Shown one piece after another: positions 26,695-37,422 of a DNA stretch of 64,000 bases. Source of the stretch: Corylus avellana (lineage: Eukaryota > Streptophyta > Magnoliopsida > Fagales > Betulaceae); contig NC_081547.1 in the NCBI RefSeq assembly GCF_901000735.1, forward strand, positions 24,482,046-24,546,045, written 5' to 3'. Below the pieces are notes generated by a model. That model saw only the letters and a program-made list of their open reading frames with translations. It made no database searches and was not told where the DNA came from. A program made the translations under genes and the position numbers. The first letter of the stretch is position 1; the number at the start of each line of letters is the position of its first letter.

Positions 26695-27074
26695 AAACTT
26701 CACAAAGAACTCGTGAACTACTATGCAATTTGAAAAGATCCTCCCAAATTTCAAAACCTCTCACTTTCACCCTTAAATTTTAAATTTGATGCAACATATC
26801 CTTTTGTTAATTTTTGGGCGTTAAAGTGGTAAAATAACCTTTTATACCCCCATGAAAATTTTATAAAATTTCAAATTTGTCCTTAATTTCAAATTGAAAA
26901 AAGGGAAATTTTATCTTTTTAGCAATTTCCATTAGGGTTTAATGATAAACATTGACGGAGCGATCAATTGTATCAAATTGAAAATTCAATGGGTGAAATT
27001 GAGAATTTTTAAAATTTGGAGGATCTTTTCAAAACATGTAATAATTCAGGAATGCTAAATGAAGTTATTCCAAA
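26695..27074. repeat. Foldback MITE with long imperfect inverted ends
   Basis: The left arm has TTGAAAAGATCCTCCCAAATTT, and later TTTCACCCTTAAATTTTAAATTTGATGCAA. On the minus strand the right arm gives TTTTGAAAAGATCCTCCAAA and then a matching TTTCACCCATTGAATTTTCA. The element is AT-rich and non-coding. Confidence 0.65.
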
Positions 27075-27124
27075 AATATATTTATTAATTTAAAAAGTTA
27101 TTTTATTTTATTTTTTTAACAAAT

Positions 27125-27830
27125 TGAAATCTTTGTCGATAAACTATCAATCAAGTAGGAGCATAGCGCTCTCTATATACAATACCATAGACACAATTTG
27201 AAATTTCTTTTTTTCACCTAAACTTTATCTATGACATTTACAATAGCCTCTCTAGCTAGATTACGGGCGACAAAATTCACATTCCTCCTAATATTTTCAA
27301 TCCTCCACAACCTCAACCGGCACAAACCTTCTTTGATCCCATCAATTAAATGTCCAATCTTGCTCCAATTCTTTTTCACCAATTTGACCGCAGTAACAAT
27401 TTGTAGAGCGTCGACCTTTAAGATTATATAAAAGAAGCTTATCTCCCTGCATGGATCCTCATCGTATATAGCTACCACAACATGTTCGAAAAAACAATTT
27501 CGCGTGGTACTACGCTGTCAAAAGATCTCTCTATATGATCTTGTACAATGATACCAATTCCAATACGTTCATGATCTTTGTCAACGGCAACATATATCCC
27601 AATTAACTTTGCACAAACCTAAGCGTCGTGTTCGCCAACGTATTGGTGTTTCTTCATTATCCGTGTTCCGTTCATTCATATCTTTGGCGTTGATCCTTCA
27701 GAATTCATCAACAGAATTACAAGCATCGTGATAAACTTGGTTAGGATGAGTGAACTCACCTCCATGCACTATCGTTTTTCTTCGAAATCAAATTTTACAT
27801 GCCACCATGAGCTCGAGGTCTTATAACAAT
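27125..27830 (-). mobile_element. LINE-type RNase H-like fragment
   Basis: On the minus strand a broken frame encodes wording typical of the RNase H-like domain found at the end of plant non-LTR reverse transcriptases: an ALQIVTAVKLVKKNWSKIGH block and RRNVNFVARNLAREAI, with other pieces out of frame upstream (to about 27620). The same sequence family recurs at 54475-54960 with many substitutions. No reverse transcriptase domain is present, so this is a dead fragment. Confidence 0.6.
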
Positions 27831-27948
27831 TTACTAATTAGCATTTTTCAATTAAAAAAAAAAGTGCCTCTCAAGCGTTTACGGCCTTAAGCTCTCGGCC
27901 TTTGTAAGGAGACCCTCTGTGTGCGCCAGAGCTCTAAAATTCCGACCC

Positions 27949-30678
27949 ATGTGTGCACCTCTTACTTCCTTCTCCAACACCTTCTCTGCCCATTTTTCCA
28001 CTCCCAAAAGTTCCCCAGAACCCAACACCCAAATTCCAGGAGCACCCGACAACGACTTCGTTCTTCTAAGCATCGAAACCAGCTGCGACGACACTGCTGC
28101 CGCCGTTGTAAGTCGCAGCCGAATTCCGATTCTTTTGTTGTGGCTTTGTAATGGATATTTGATCGTTTGTGATTTTGTGGTGTCCTTAATGGGTTTTGGT
28201 TGGTTTTTATGTTTGGTGTTTTTTTTGGGGGGTTTGGTGAGGAGCAGTGGTGAGATTCTTAGCCAAGTTGTCTCTTCTCAGGTATAATATTTGATGTTTA
28301 TTGGATTTCGTTCATGAGAGTTGTTTTTGTTCGTTGTAGAGAATTGGTTTTATATTTTTGTTTTTGCAGAAATAGTACTGTGCTAGTAGTATCGTCGAGT
28401 TTTCTTTTTCGTTACTTCTTAGAATGGCTCAAATTCTGTCTCTAGGTTAGATATGTTATGTTCAATTATCTCTAACGTTGCACTTTTACTTCTGTTTTCT
28501 TTGCCTGCTGGGGAACATCAAATTATTGGTTTTGAGTTATGGCCCAAATTGCTTATTGATAAGACGAGTAGGCTACAATAGGTCTGATGGTGTATGCTGA
28601 ATGACGCAGTTCTAGTAGGGATATCATGTAAGTAAGGCCATGAATTACTTATAAAATTAGGAATGTGGTACATGAACCAAAGGAATCTTCGTAATTCATA
28701 CGTTAAGGCTGTCAATACAGCGGTCTGGAGAAATATGGACCTAAGGATCTGTGTTTCAAAATTTAGAAGTGGTGGTGATGGATGAATTTAATAAGGGAGA
28801 TTGATTTATTGTGGCCTTGTGATCTCTCTTTAAATTTTCTTGTTAAAGAAAACTCCAAATTCCTTCTCATTGCAGTCTAGAAGTTACTTTATAGCCTGTA
28901 CATTGCTAAAACATCCTAACATGAAAAATTAGGCTGAACTAGAAAGCTTCTTTGGTGTTGCTTTACATTAGACTACATGCAGGAAACAGTTTTATGTTAA
29001 AATGATTTGCTTCCTTGCACTATGAATTGTATCATGTTTTCTGGTTTGCACGCATGACAAATTTATGTTCTGTTTATGGTGCCTGCACATTATCTAATTT
29101 TAAGTCTTTGTTACATCAAGGCAGATCTTCTTGCTCGATATGGAGGTGTTGCCCCTAAAATGGCAGAAGAAGCACACTCACAAGTGATTGATCAGGTGTC
29201 TGATCTGCATAACAAACTTCCCTTCTAGTATGCATCTCTTTACATGCCAGATACCAATACCTTGCCGTCCGTGTCACACATAATATTTATTTTGGAAACT
29301 CACTGTGTCGGGCACTACATGTGCTGTCAGCTACCTTAAATGTGTTATCATTCTTGTCACTCACGCTTACCGTATTGCTGTAAAGAATATTCTGATTCTT
29401 CGAGCTTAGGTTATTAGTATTATCAGCAGTATTAATGTCTAATACTGACATGGGTCTAAATTTGAGCTTATTAATTGCAGGTTGTGCAAGAAGCACTTGA
29501 TAAAGCTAATGTAAGAGAGACTGGTTTATCAGCAGTTGCTGTTACAATTGGTCCCGGTTTAAGCCTTTGTCTTCGTGGTAATTTGAGTGATATCTCTGTG
29601 TGTGTGTTGGCCCCCCTAAAATTATCTCTTACTTATTTTACGCTAAAAGTTGAGTATTGGCCCTGTCCTCCAGTTGTGTGGTGCACAATGTCTGTGTAAC
29701 AAATGTGAATTTGATTGAAAGGGAAGAACTATATAACAAATACATGTCAGTCCCTGTTATTGAGCTATCTTAAATTAAGTATAGAAGATTGCTCTTGGGC
29801 TGTTAAGTCCAGTCAAAGTGATTCCCAGGGGATTCAAGTTGAGTAACAGGTATTGGAAATTATTTTTCTCTAACTCTCTTCGATCTTGCCCTACATTTGG
29901 GGTTCAATTAGAAACTCTCAATACCTAATATACTGTATCAGACCAATACAAAAGTTTGGATTGTCCCTTTCTTATTTGATCAATTTATAAGATTAGTATG
30001 TAGAATGAATTAGACAATGTGGGATAAGTGAAAATTTATAATAAGAGAAAAAAAAAAAAAAACTTCTAATGACTTATACCATTTGGTAGGTTGTAGGTCC
30101 CTGTTTGAAGTAAACGATTGTGTTGGACAGAATTTTACAGTAAGTGCTTTGGGATAATTCTGCAGAGTTTTACGACATTTAGAAATTACTGCAGAATTGT
30201 GGATTTTACGTCAGGAATTGAGTTGAATGAGGATTTTTGCCTTCCCTAGTCATTTGGGTGGAAGTTTTGTTGGTTGCTCAGAATTATTTCTTCATGCAAT
30301 TGCAATGCAGTTGGTGTGCTGAGAGCTCGGGAAACTGCTGGTAGATTTAATCTGCCAATAATTGGCGTACATCACATGGAAGCTCATGCTCTAGTGGCCA
30401 GGTAGGAGAGTAACATCTAGAAAACGCAGAATAGATTGCACTCCAAATACAGTAGCATGCACATGGCACAATTTAAAATACAACTTAACTGTATCTATGG
30501 TTTTGCTTTTAAAAAATTAAAGAAAACAAATGACGTTCGTGTGCTTTTATATATGTGCACTCAAAATTGTAAGGTAAGTGCTTTATAGGATCTGAATGTG
30601 TCTTCACCTTTCTAGGTTAATGGAAAAAAAGCTCCAATTTCCTTTCATGGCCCTGCTTATTTCAGGTTATTTTTTAGA

Positions 30679-30728
<50 letters not shown>

Positions 30729-31323
30729 CTCTCTAAAGTCCTAATCTTCAAAACCTAAACCACCCAGCCCTCATAAGATTCACAAACAGAAAAGACTCAT
30801 GGCACTGTTCATGCATACTCTCCAAGGGCACTGTTCATACAGTGTTTGTGCTACATCACATGAACTATATTCATGTTTGATTTTTCTATCTCGTTTGGTT
30901 ATAATGGCCTTGAGCAATATGATGATTTTTGTGTGCACCTTGTTTTTTAGGAGGACACAATCTACTTATTCTTGCTCAAGATCTTGGCCAGTACATACAA
31001 CTTGGGACCACAATAGATGATGCAATTGGTGTGGCATATGACAAGACAGCGAAATGGCTTGGTCTTGATTTGAGAAGGAGTGGTGGACCAACTATAGAGG
31101 AGCTTGCTCGAGAGGGTGACGCAAAATCAATCAAATACTCTGTAAGTTTTTTTCTAGGACTATTTTCCCTTCATTCTAGTCATTTTTGGCAGAATGTATA
31201 TCCTAAGTTCTGCACTGCGTTATTTTTTTAGATCCCAATGAAACAACATAAAGATTGCAACTTCTCAAACGTCGGTCTGAAGACTAAAGTGAGGCTGGCA
31301 ATTAAATCCAGAACCAGAAATAT
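27949..31323 (+). pseudogene. 5' half of a TsaD/OSGEPL-type tRNA t6A gene, truncated and damaged
   Basis: Eight exons can be read: 27949-28107, 28237-28281, 29121-29195, 29481-29577, 30311-30401, 30616-30665, 30951-31141 and 31232-31323 (about 266 residues). They give the N-terminal part of the organellar TsaD/Kae1 family, which makes N6-threonylcarbamoyladenosine on tRNAs. Motifs: SIETSCDDTAAAV, YGGVAPKMAEEAHS, VTIGPGLSLCLR, GVHHMEAHALVAR with the metal-binding histidines, and SGGHNLL. The remaining 190 or so residues, including the usual GGVASN motif, were not found downstream; a tandem array begins about 900 bases later. Further damage: exon 2 keeps frame only if its intron ends in TG rather than AG, the DDAxGE motif reads DDAIGV, and SYAGLKT reads SNVGLKT. 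An upstream in-frame GTG but no earlier ATG was seen. A very large intron cannot be fully excluded. Confidence 0.75.
30679..30728. repeat. Homopolymeric T tract of about 50 bases
   Basis: A near-pure T-run of about 50 bases in intron 6 of the TsaD-like gene. It could be the tail of a retroposed sequence on the minus strand or simple expansion; it is also a likely place for length errors. Confidence 0.9.
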
Positions 31324-31439
31324 GTACGTTGAATATTTACTTATCAAAAAAATATATATGTACGTTGAATATGTCGAAAGATGCAGATATCATATTGAAA
31401 CCCAGTCTCCTTTTTTCTGTCTGGTGAATTCTTTTTGAT

Positions 31440-32232
31440 TTACATTCTTCCTCTTGAACTGTAATGAGTATTGTAATTTAGATGGGATAAAAAGGAGATC
31501 CGGCAATATTCTACTATTCTTATCTTATATATTCCCACATATTTAAAGTCATTTTTTTTTTTATAAGTATTTAAAGTCATTTCATGAACTAATAGGAAAT
31601 AATATATATGAGAATTTAAAAAGAAATCTTATAGAGGGTAAATTTGACTACCTGCTTTAAAAAAGAAAAAAAAAAAAAAATCACCAGCTTTTCCCAACCA
31701 CCAAGCTTCACCTACCTAGGGTTGTAAACGAACAAAGTTACCCGTGAGCTCGCTTAGGATCGGCTTGATAAAGCTCGGCTTGTGTCCGACTCGATTATTA
31801 AATGAGTCACTCATAAACATGAAACTATACTCGATTATTAAACGATACATACTCGTATAATTAAAACCCGGCTCACTCATTTAAAGTTTGTGAACATACT
31901 CGTATAGGGGCTCGACTCGCTTATTAGTACGACTCGTATATATATAACTTATTAAATAGTTTATATATTATAAATAGTATTTATGCTTATATTGTATGTA
32001 GCATAAATACTAAATATATATAGTTAAAATATTAATAACGTAGTATATAGTGTATAACTATTTATAGTTAACTAGTGTATTGTGTTTATTCAACTAAGTT
32101 AACTAATTAATTAATTGGTTTAGTTATATATATAGAGAGCTAGTTGGTTAATATATATATATAAAAAGGGGTAAATGTATAATAAGTCCCTGAGTCAACC
32201 TTCCAAAATTAAAATCATTAACAATTTTTTTT
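31440..32232. repeat. AT-rich DNA with a fragment of a CTCG-rich repeat
   Basis: From about 31718, TAGGGTTGTAAACGAAC begins a stretch with many GAGCTCG/ACTCG words (to about 31945), then AT-only DNA. A related stretch lies in opposite orientation at 41570-41772. No coding frame, and the missing 3' exons of the TsaD-like gene are not here. Confidence 0.5.
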
Positions 32233-32323
32233 GCTTGCATTAATATAACATGAACACAAATACAATCCTAACAAAATGCTATATATTATCAAGAGTGTTA
32301 ATACTAATCTCAAATTCAAATTA

Positions 32324-32785
32324 TCAGGTAACGGGAATCTTGTGCTTCATACTCATCTCATATATCTGAGATCTCAGCTTCTCATCTTCAATCAAAACAA
32401 CCATAGCAAGCTTCGGTTTGCCTCTACCGTCTCTGATCTCGTTCCTGGACTTCAGTAGATCGGCCACGGCTTGTATCTCGAGGGTTGATTCAACACCGAT
32501 GGTTTGAAATTCGGAAAGTCTCTTGGCAGCGCCCATCACTAGTCGCCTAACGTTCGCCATCCTCCTTGTCTTCTCAGACTTGGAGATCCAATTGTTTGCC
32601 AAATCTTCTTTGATACATGCCCGAGCGGATTTGAAAACATTAAACGCTTGACTGAACTGCTTCAGTCCGTATCTCCCTTGGTTAACTTCAGGATCAGCGC
32701 CCTTGCCGATTTCAGCAAGTTTCAAATTCACTCGGAGAGCCGTCATGGCTCTCTGACTCATCCTTTGTGCCTCCAACTTCATCAT
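32324..32785 (-). CDS. Array unit 1, frame B: unknown 153-residue protein
   Basis: Intact frame of 153 codons with eight extra residues before the MSQRA start shared by other copies. The protein is charged and mostly helical-looking: a region around LKLAEIGKGADPEVNQGRY, then FSQAFNVFKSARACIKEDLA, a basic linker, AAKRLSEFQTIGVESTLEIQ, and a last segment of hydrophobic character (MVVLIEDEKLRSQIYEMS) ending KIPVT. I do not recognise the family. The end has the rhythm of the last strand and helix of PIN-type nuclease folds (hydrophobic strand, xDxxL, helix, short strand), but that is a weak impression. Frame A (32712-32900) overlaps its start in another frame. Confidence 0.4.
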   Translation of the reverse strand: MMKLEAQRMSQRAMTALRVNLKLAEIGKGADPEVNQGRYGLKQFSQAFNVFKSARACIKEDLANNWISKSEKTRRMANVRRLVMGAAKRLSEFQTIGVESTLEIQAVADLLKSRNEIRDGRGKPKLAMVVLIEDEKLRSQIYEMSMKHKIPVT

Positions 32786-33411
32786 TACTTTCTTTCCCTT
32801 CCCCTGTCACTCTCCCTCTCCCTCTGGTTGCATCATTTTCTTTCTCTTCCCCTTTCCCTCTCCCTCTCCCTCTGGTTTCTTCCTTTTCTTCCCCTTTCAT
32901 ATTCTGTTTTGGCTGTTTGGATGTTTAGATTTCCGCCAAAATATATACATATAACTAGGAGAGGACGCAGTGGCTGTGAAGGGGTTCGAATCTCTGTAGC
33001 ATCGGTTTTGGTTTTTGGAAGAGCAAAAGAATTAACCGCATGTACTGGGAAGGAGTTCGAATCTCCGTAGTGTTGGTTTTGAGTTTCTAAAGAGCAAAAA
33101 ATTTTCAAACAATATATGTTTCTGATCACATCAATATAACCCCAAGCAATTTAAAATGTGTCGATCAATATGGAATTAATAAGCAACAAAAATGATCAAT
33201 CAAAAACAACACTCATCCTTTTGATAAATCGTGATTGAAAGAACTAATTTTAGGCAATTACATGGTCAGGACTCCCACAGAACTAATTTGAGGCAATTCA
33301 ACATGCTTCCATTAATATAACAGAAACATAAACACAATCCTAACAAAACGCTATATATAACAAAACACTAGAAATTATCAGAGTATTAATACCAATCTAA
33401 AATTCAAAATA

Positions 33412-33849
33412 TCAGGTAACGGGAATCTTGTGCTTCGTACTCATCTCATATATCTGAGATCTCAGCTTCTCATCTTCAGTCAAAACAACCACAGCAAGCT
33501 TCGGTTTGTCGCTACCATCTCCAATCTCGTTCCAGGACTTCAGTAGATCGGCCACGACTTGCATCTCGAGGGTTAATTCGACACCGATGGTTCGAAATTC
33601 GGAGAGTCTCTTGGCAGCGCCCGTCACCGGTCGCCTAGCATTCGCCATCCTCCTCATCTTCTCAAACTTGGAGATCCGAATTTTTGCCAAATCTTCTTCG
33701 ATACGCGCCCGAGCGGATTTGGAAACATTAAACGCTTGACTGAACTGCTTCTGTCTGTATCTCCCTTGGTTAACTTTAGGATTGGCGCCCTTTCCGATTT
33801 TAGCAAATTTCTCATTCACTCGAAGAGCCATCCTGGCTCTCTGACTCAT
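33412..33849 (-). CDS. Array unit 2, frame B: unknown 145-residue protein
   Basis: Intact 145-codon frame, closely similar to unit 1 but with its own substitutions (KFAKIGKGANPKVNQGRY; KSARARIEEDLAKIRISKFE). The upstream purine-rich frame A is longest here (33812-34030, 72 codons) because it carries an additional copy of the RGRGKGEGKEND repeat. Frame A overlaps frame B by 38 bases, with frame B starting one base out of phase. Function unknown. Confidence 0.4.
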   Translation of the reverse strand: MSQRARMALRVNEKFAKIGKGANPKVNQGRYRQKQFSQAFNVSKSARARIEEDLAKIRISKFEKMRRMANARRPVTGAAKRLSEFRTIGVELTLEMQVVADLLKSWNEIGDGSDKPKLAVVVLTEDEKLRSQIYEMSTKHKIPVT

Positions 33850-34045
33850 CCTTTGTGCCTACGGCTCCATCATTACTTTCTTTCCCTTCCATTTTCCCTC
33901 TCCCTCTCCCTCTGGTTGCATCATTTTCTTTCCCTTCCCCTTTCCCTCTCCCTCTCCCTCTGGTTACATCATTTTCTTTCCCTTCCCCTTTCCCTTTCCC
34001 TCTGGTTGCTTCCTTTTCTTCCCCTTTCATATTCTGTTATATATT

Positions 34046-34398
34046 ATATGGGAAAAATCCATTTTACCCCCCTCAAGTTTCAGGAGTTTTCAATTTGAAC
34101 CCTAAAGTTTAAAATTGGTAATGTACCCCCTAATGTTTCAAAAATTTTAAATTTAAACCTTTCGTTACTAATTTCCGTTAAATTGGATGGAATTTTTTTT
34201 TTTTAAAAAAAAAAAAGCCTAAGGTTAATTATGTAATTTCAAAGATTTCCGTCTAATTTGACGAAAATTAGTAACAGAAGGTTTAAATTGAAAATTTTTA
34301 GAACATTAGGGGGGTACATTGCCAATTTTTAAACTTTGGGGTTCAAATTAAAAAAACTCCTGAAACTTCAGAGGGATAAAGTGGATTTTTTCCATATA
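34046..34398. repeat. Foldback MITE inserted between array units 2 and 3
   Basis: The ends are inverted complements: the left end reads ATATGGGAAAAATCCATTTT and the right end, on the minus strand, reads ATATGGAAAAAATCCACTTT. The arms continue with matching AGTTTCAGGAGTTTT words. The centre has T-run/A-run low complexity. It lies in the spacer of one array unit only, so it arrived after at least part of the amplification. The ATAT at both ends may be a target duplication. Confidence 0.8.
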
Positions 34399-34869
34399 TA
34401 TAGGAGAGGACGCAGTGGCTGTGAGCAGTGGCTATGAAGGGGTTTGAATCTCTTTAGCGTTGGTTTTGGTTTTTGGAATAGCAAAAGAATTAACTGTATG
34501 TACTGGGAAGGAGTTCGAATATCCATAGTGTCGGTTTTGAATTTTTGAAGAGCAAAAAATTTCCAAACAATGTATGTTTCTTATCATATCAATATAACCC
34601 CAAGTAATTTAAAATGTGTCGATCAATATGGAATCGATAAGCAATAAAAAGGATCAATCAAAAACAGCACTCATCCTTTTGATAAATCGTGATTGAAAGA
34701 ACTAATTTGAGGCAATTACATGGTCAGGACTCCCACAGAACTAATTTGATACAATTCTACATGCTTCCATTAATATAATAGAAACACAAACACAATCCTA
34801 ACAAAACGCTATATATAACAAAACGCTAGAAATTATCAGAGTGTTAATACCAATCTCAAGTTCAAATTA

Positions 34870-35310
34870 TCAGGTAACGGAAATCTTGTGCTTCATACTC
34901 ATCTCATATATCTAAGATCTCAGCTTCTCATCTTTAGTCAAAACAACCACAGCAAGCTTCGGTTTGCCACTTCCGTCTTCGATCTCGTTCTGGGACTTCA
35001 ATAGATCGGTCACGGCTTGCATCTCAATGGTTGATTCGACACCGATGGTTTGAAATTCGGAGAGTCTCTTGGCAGCGCCCGTCACCTGTCGCCTAGCGTT
35101 CGCCATCCTCCTCGTCTTCTCAGACTTAGAGATCTGACTGTTTGCCAAATCTTCTTCGATACGCACCCGAGCGGATTTGAAAACATTAAACGCTTGACTG
35201 AACTACTTCAGTTTGTATCTCCCTTGGTTAACTTTAGGATCGGCGCCCTTTTCGATTTCAGCAAGTTTTTCATTCACTCAGAGAGCCATCCTGGCTCTTT
35301 GACTCATCTT
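34870..35310 (-). pseudogene. Array unit 3, frame B: broken copy
   Basis: Homologous to the intact frames but with two nonsense changes, both CAG-to-TAG type: one near 35200 (in the QFSQAF block) and one near 34910 (in the LRSQIYE block). Only an 84-codon piece remains open (34912-35166). The start ATG is also altered. Frame A of the same unit (35270-35446, 58 codons) is still open. Confidence 0.75.
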
Positions 35311-35912
35311 TCATACCTCCGGCTCCATCATTACTTTCTTTCCCTTCCCCTTTCCTTATCCCTCTCCCTCTGGTTGCATCATTTTCTTTCCCTTCGCTTT
35401 TCCCTTTCCCTCTCCCCCTGGTTGCTTCCTTTTCTTCCTCTTTCATATTCTGTTTTGGCTGTTTGGATGTTTGGATTTCTACCTATTTGGATTTCCGCCA
35501 AAATATATACATATATATAGGAGAGGACGCAATTGCTGTGAAGGGGTTCGAATCTCTGTCGTGCCGGTTTTGGTTTTTGGAAGAGTAAAAGAATTAACCG
35601 CATGTACTGGGAAGGAGTTCGAATCTTCGTAGTGTCGGTTTTGAGTTTTTGAAGAGCAAAAAATTTTCAAACAATATATGTTTCTTATCACATCAATATA
35701 ACCCCAAGCAATTTAAAATGTGTCAATCAATATGGAATTGATAAGCAACAAAAAGGATCAATCAAAAACTGCACTCATCCTTTTGATAAATCGTGATTGA
35801 AAGAATTAATTTGAGGCAATTACATGGTCAGGACTCCCACAGAACTAATTTGAGGCAATTCAACATGCTTCCATTAATATAACACAAACACAATCCTAAC
35901 AAATTCAAATTA

Positions 35913-36350
35913 TTAGGTAACGGGAATCTTGTGCTTCATACTCGTCTCATATATCTGAGATCTCAGCTTCTCATCTTCAGTCAAAACTACCACAGCAAGC
36001 TTCGATTTGCCGCTACCGTCTCCAATCTCGTTTCTGGACTTCAATAGATCAGCAATGGCTTGCATCTCGACGGTTGATTCGACATCGATGGTTTGAAATT
36101 CGGAGAGTCTCTTGGCAACGCCTGTTACCGGTCGCCTAGCATTCACCATCCTCCTCGCCTTCTCAGACTTGGAGATCCAACTGTTTGCCAAATCTTCTTC
36201 GATACGCGTCTGAGCGGATTTGAAAACATTAAATGCTTGACTGAACTGCTTCAGTCTGTATCTCCCTTGGTTAACTTCAGCATCGGTACCCTTTCCAATT
36301 TCAGCAAGTTTCTCATTCAGTCGAAGAGCCGTCCTGGCTCTCTGACTCAT
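35913..36350 (-). CDS. Array unit 4, frame B: unknown 145-residue protein
   Basis: Intact 145-codon frame. It differs from units 1 and 2 at scattered positions (IGKGTDAEVNQGRY; VVVLTEDEKLRSQIYETSMK). Frame A is open from the MKGEEKE start at 36489 to 36313 and overlaps it by 38 bases in the same relative phase as in other units. The 5' spacer includes TATATATA-rich DNA about 60-75 bases before frame A, which could be a promoter. Function unknown. Confidence 0.4.
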   Translation of the reverse strand: MSQRARTALRLNEKLAEIGKGTDAEVNQGRYRLKQFSQAFNVFKSAQTRIEEDLANSWISKSEKARRMVNARRPVTGVAKRLSEFQTIDVESTVEMQAIADLLKSRNEIGDGSGKSKLAVVVLTEDEKLRSQIYETSMKHKIPVT

Positions 36351-36977
36351 CCTTCATGGCTCCGGCTCCATCATTACTTTCTTTCCCTTCCCCTTTCCCT
36401 CTCCCTCTCCCTCTGGTTGCATCATTTTCTTTCCCTTCCCATTTCCCTTTCCCTCTCCCTCTGGTTTCTTCCTTTTCTTCCCCTTTCATATTCTGTTTTG
36501 ACTGTTTGGATGTTTGGATTTCTGCCTGTTTGGATTTCCGCCAAAATATATACATATATATAGGAGAGGACGCAATGGCTGTGAAGGGGTTCGAATCTCT
36601 ATAGCTCCAGTTTTGGTTTTTGGAAGAGCAAAAGAATTAATCGCATGTACTGGGAAGGAGTTCGAATCTCCGTAGTGTCGGTTTTGAGTTTTTGAAGAGC
36701 AAAAAATTTTCAAACAATATATGTTTCTTATCACATCAATATAACCCCAAGCAATTTAAAATGTGTCGATCAATATGGAATCGATAAAGAACAAAAAGGA
36801 TCAATCAAAAACTGCACTCATCCTTTTGATAAATCGTGATTGAAAGAACTAATTTGAGGCAATTCAACATGCTTACATTAATATAACACAAACACAAACA
36901 CAATCCTAACAAAACGCTATATATAATAAAACGCTAGAAATTATCAGAGTGTTAATAACAATCTCAAATTCAAATTA

Positions 36978-37422
36978 TTAGGTAACAGGAATCTTGTGCT
37001 TCATACTCATCTCATATATTTGAGATCTCAGCTTCTCATCTTCAGTCAAAACAACCACAGCAAGCTTCGGTTCACCGCTACCGTCTCCGATCTCGTTTCG
37101 GGACTTCAATAGATCAGCCATGGCTTGCATCTCGAGGGTTGATTCAACACCAATGGTTTGAAATTCGGAGAGTCTCTTGGCAGCACCCATCACCGGTAGC
37201 CTAGCGTTTGCCATCCTCCTCGTCTTCTCAGACTTGGAGATCCGACTGTTTGCCAAATCTTCTTCGATACGCGCCTGAGCGGATTTGAAAACATTAAACG
37301 ATAGAACTGAACTGCTTCAGTCTCTATGTCCCTTGGTTAACTTCAGGATCAGCGCCCTTTCCAATTTCATCAAGTTTCTCATTCGCTCGGAGAGCCGTCC
37401 TGGCTCTCTGACTCATCCTTCG
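36978..37422 (-). pseudogene. Array unit 5, frame B: frameshifted copy
   Basis: Homologous to the intact copies, but near 37300-37306 the FSQAF block reads with one extra base and a changed word (TTCTATCG instead of TCAAGCG), shifting the frame into a stop. A 92-codon C-terminal piece stays open (36978-37256). Frame A in the same unit (37379-37561, 60 codons) is intact. This is the 5'-most unit on the minus strand; homology fades beyond 37845. Confidence 0.7.
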
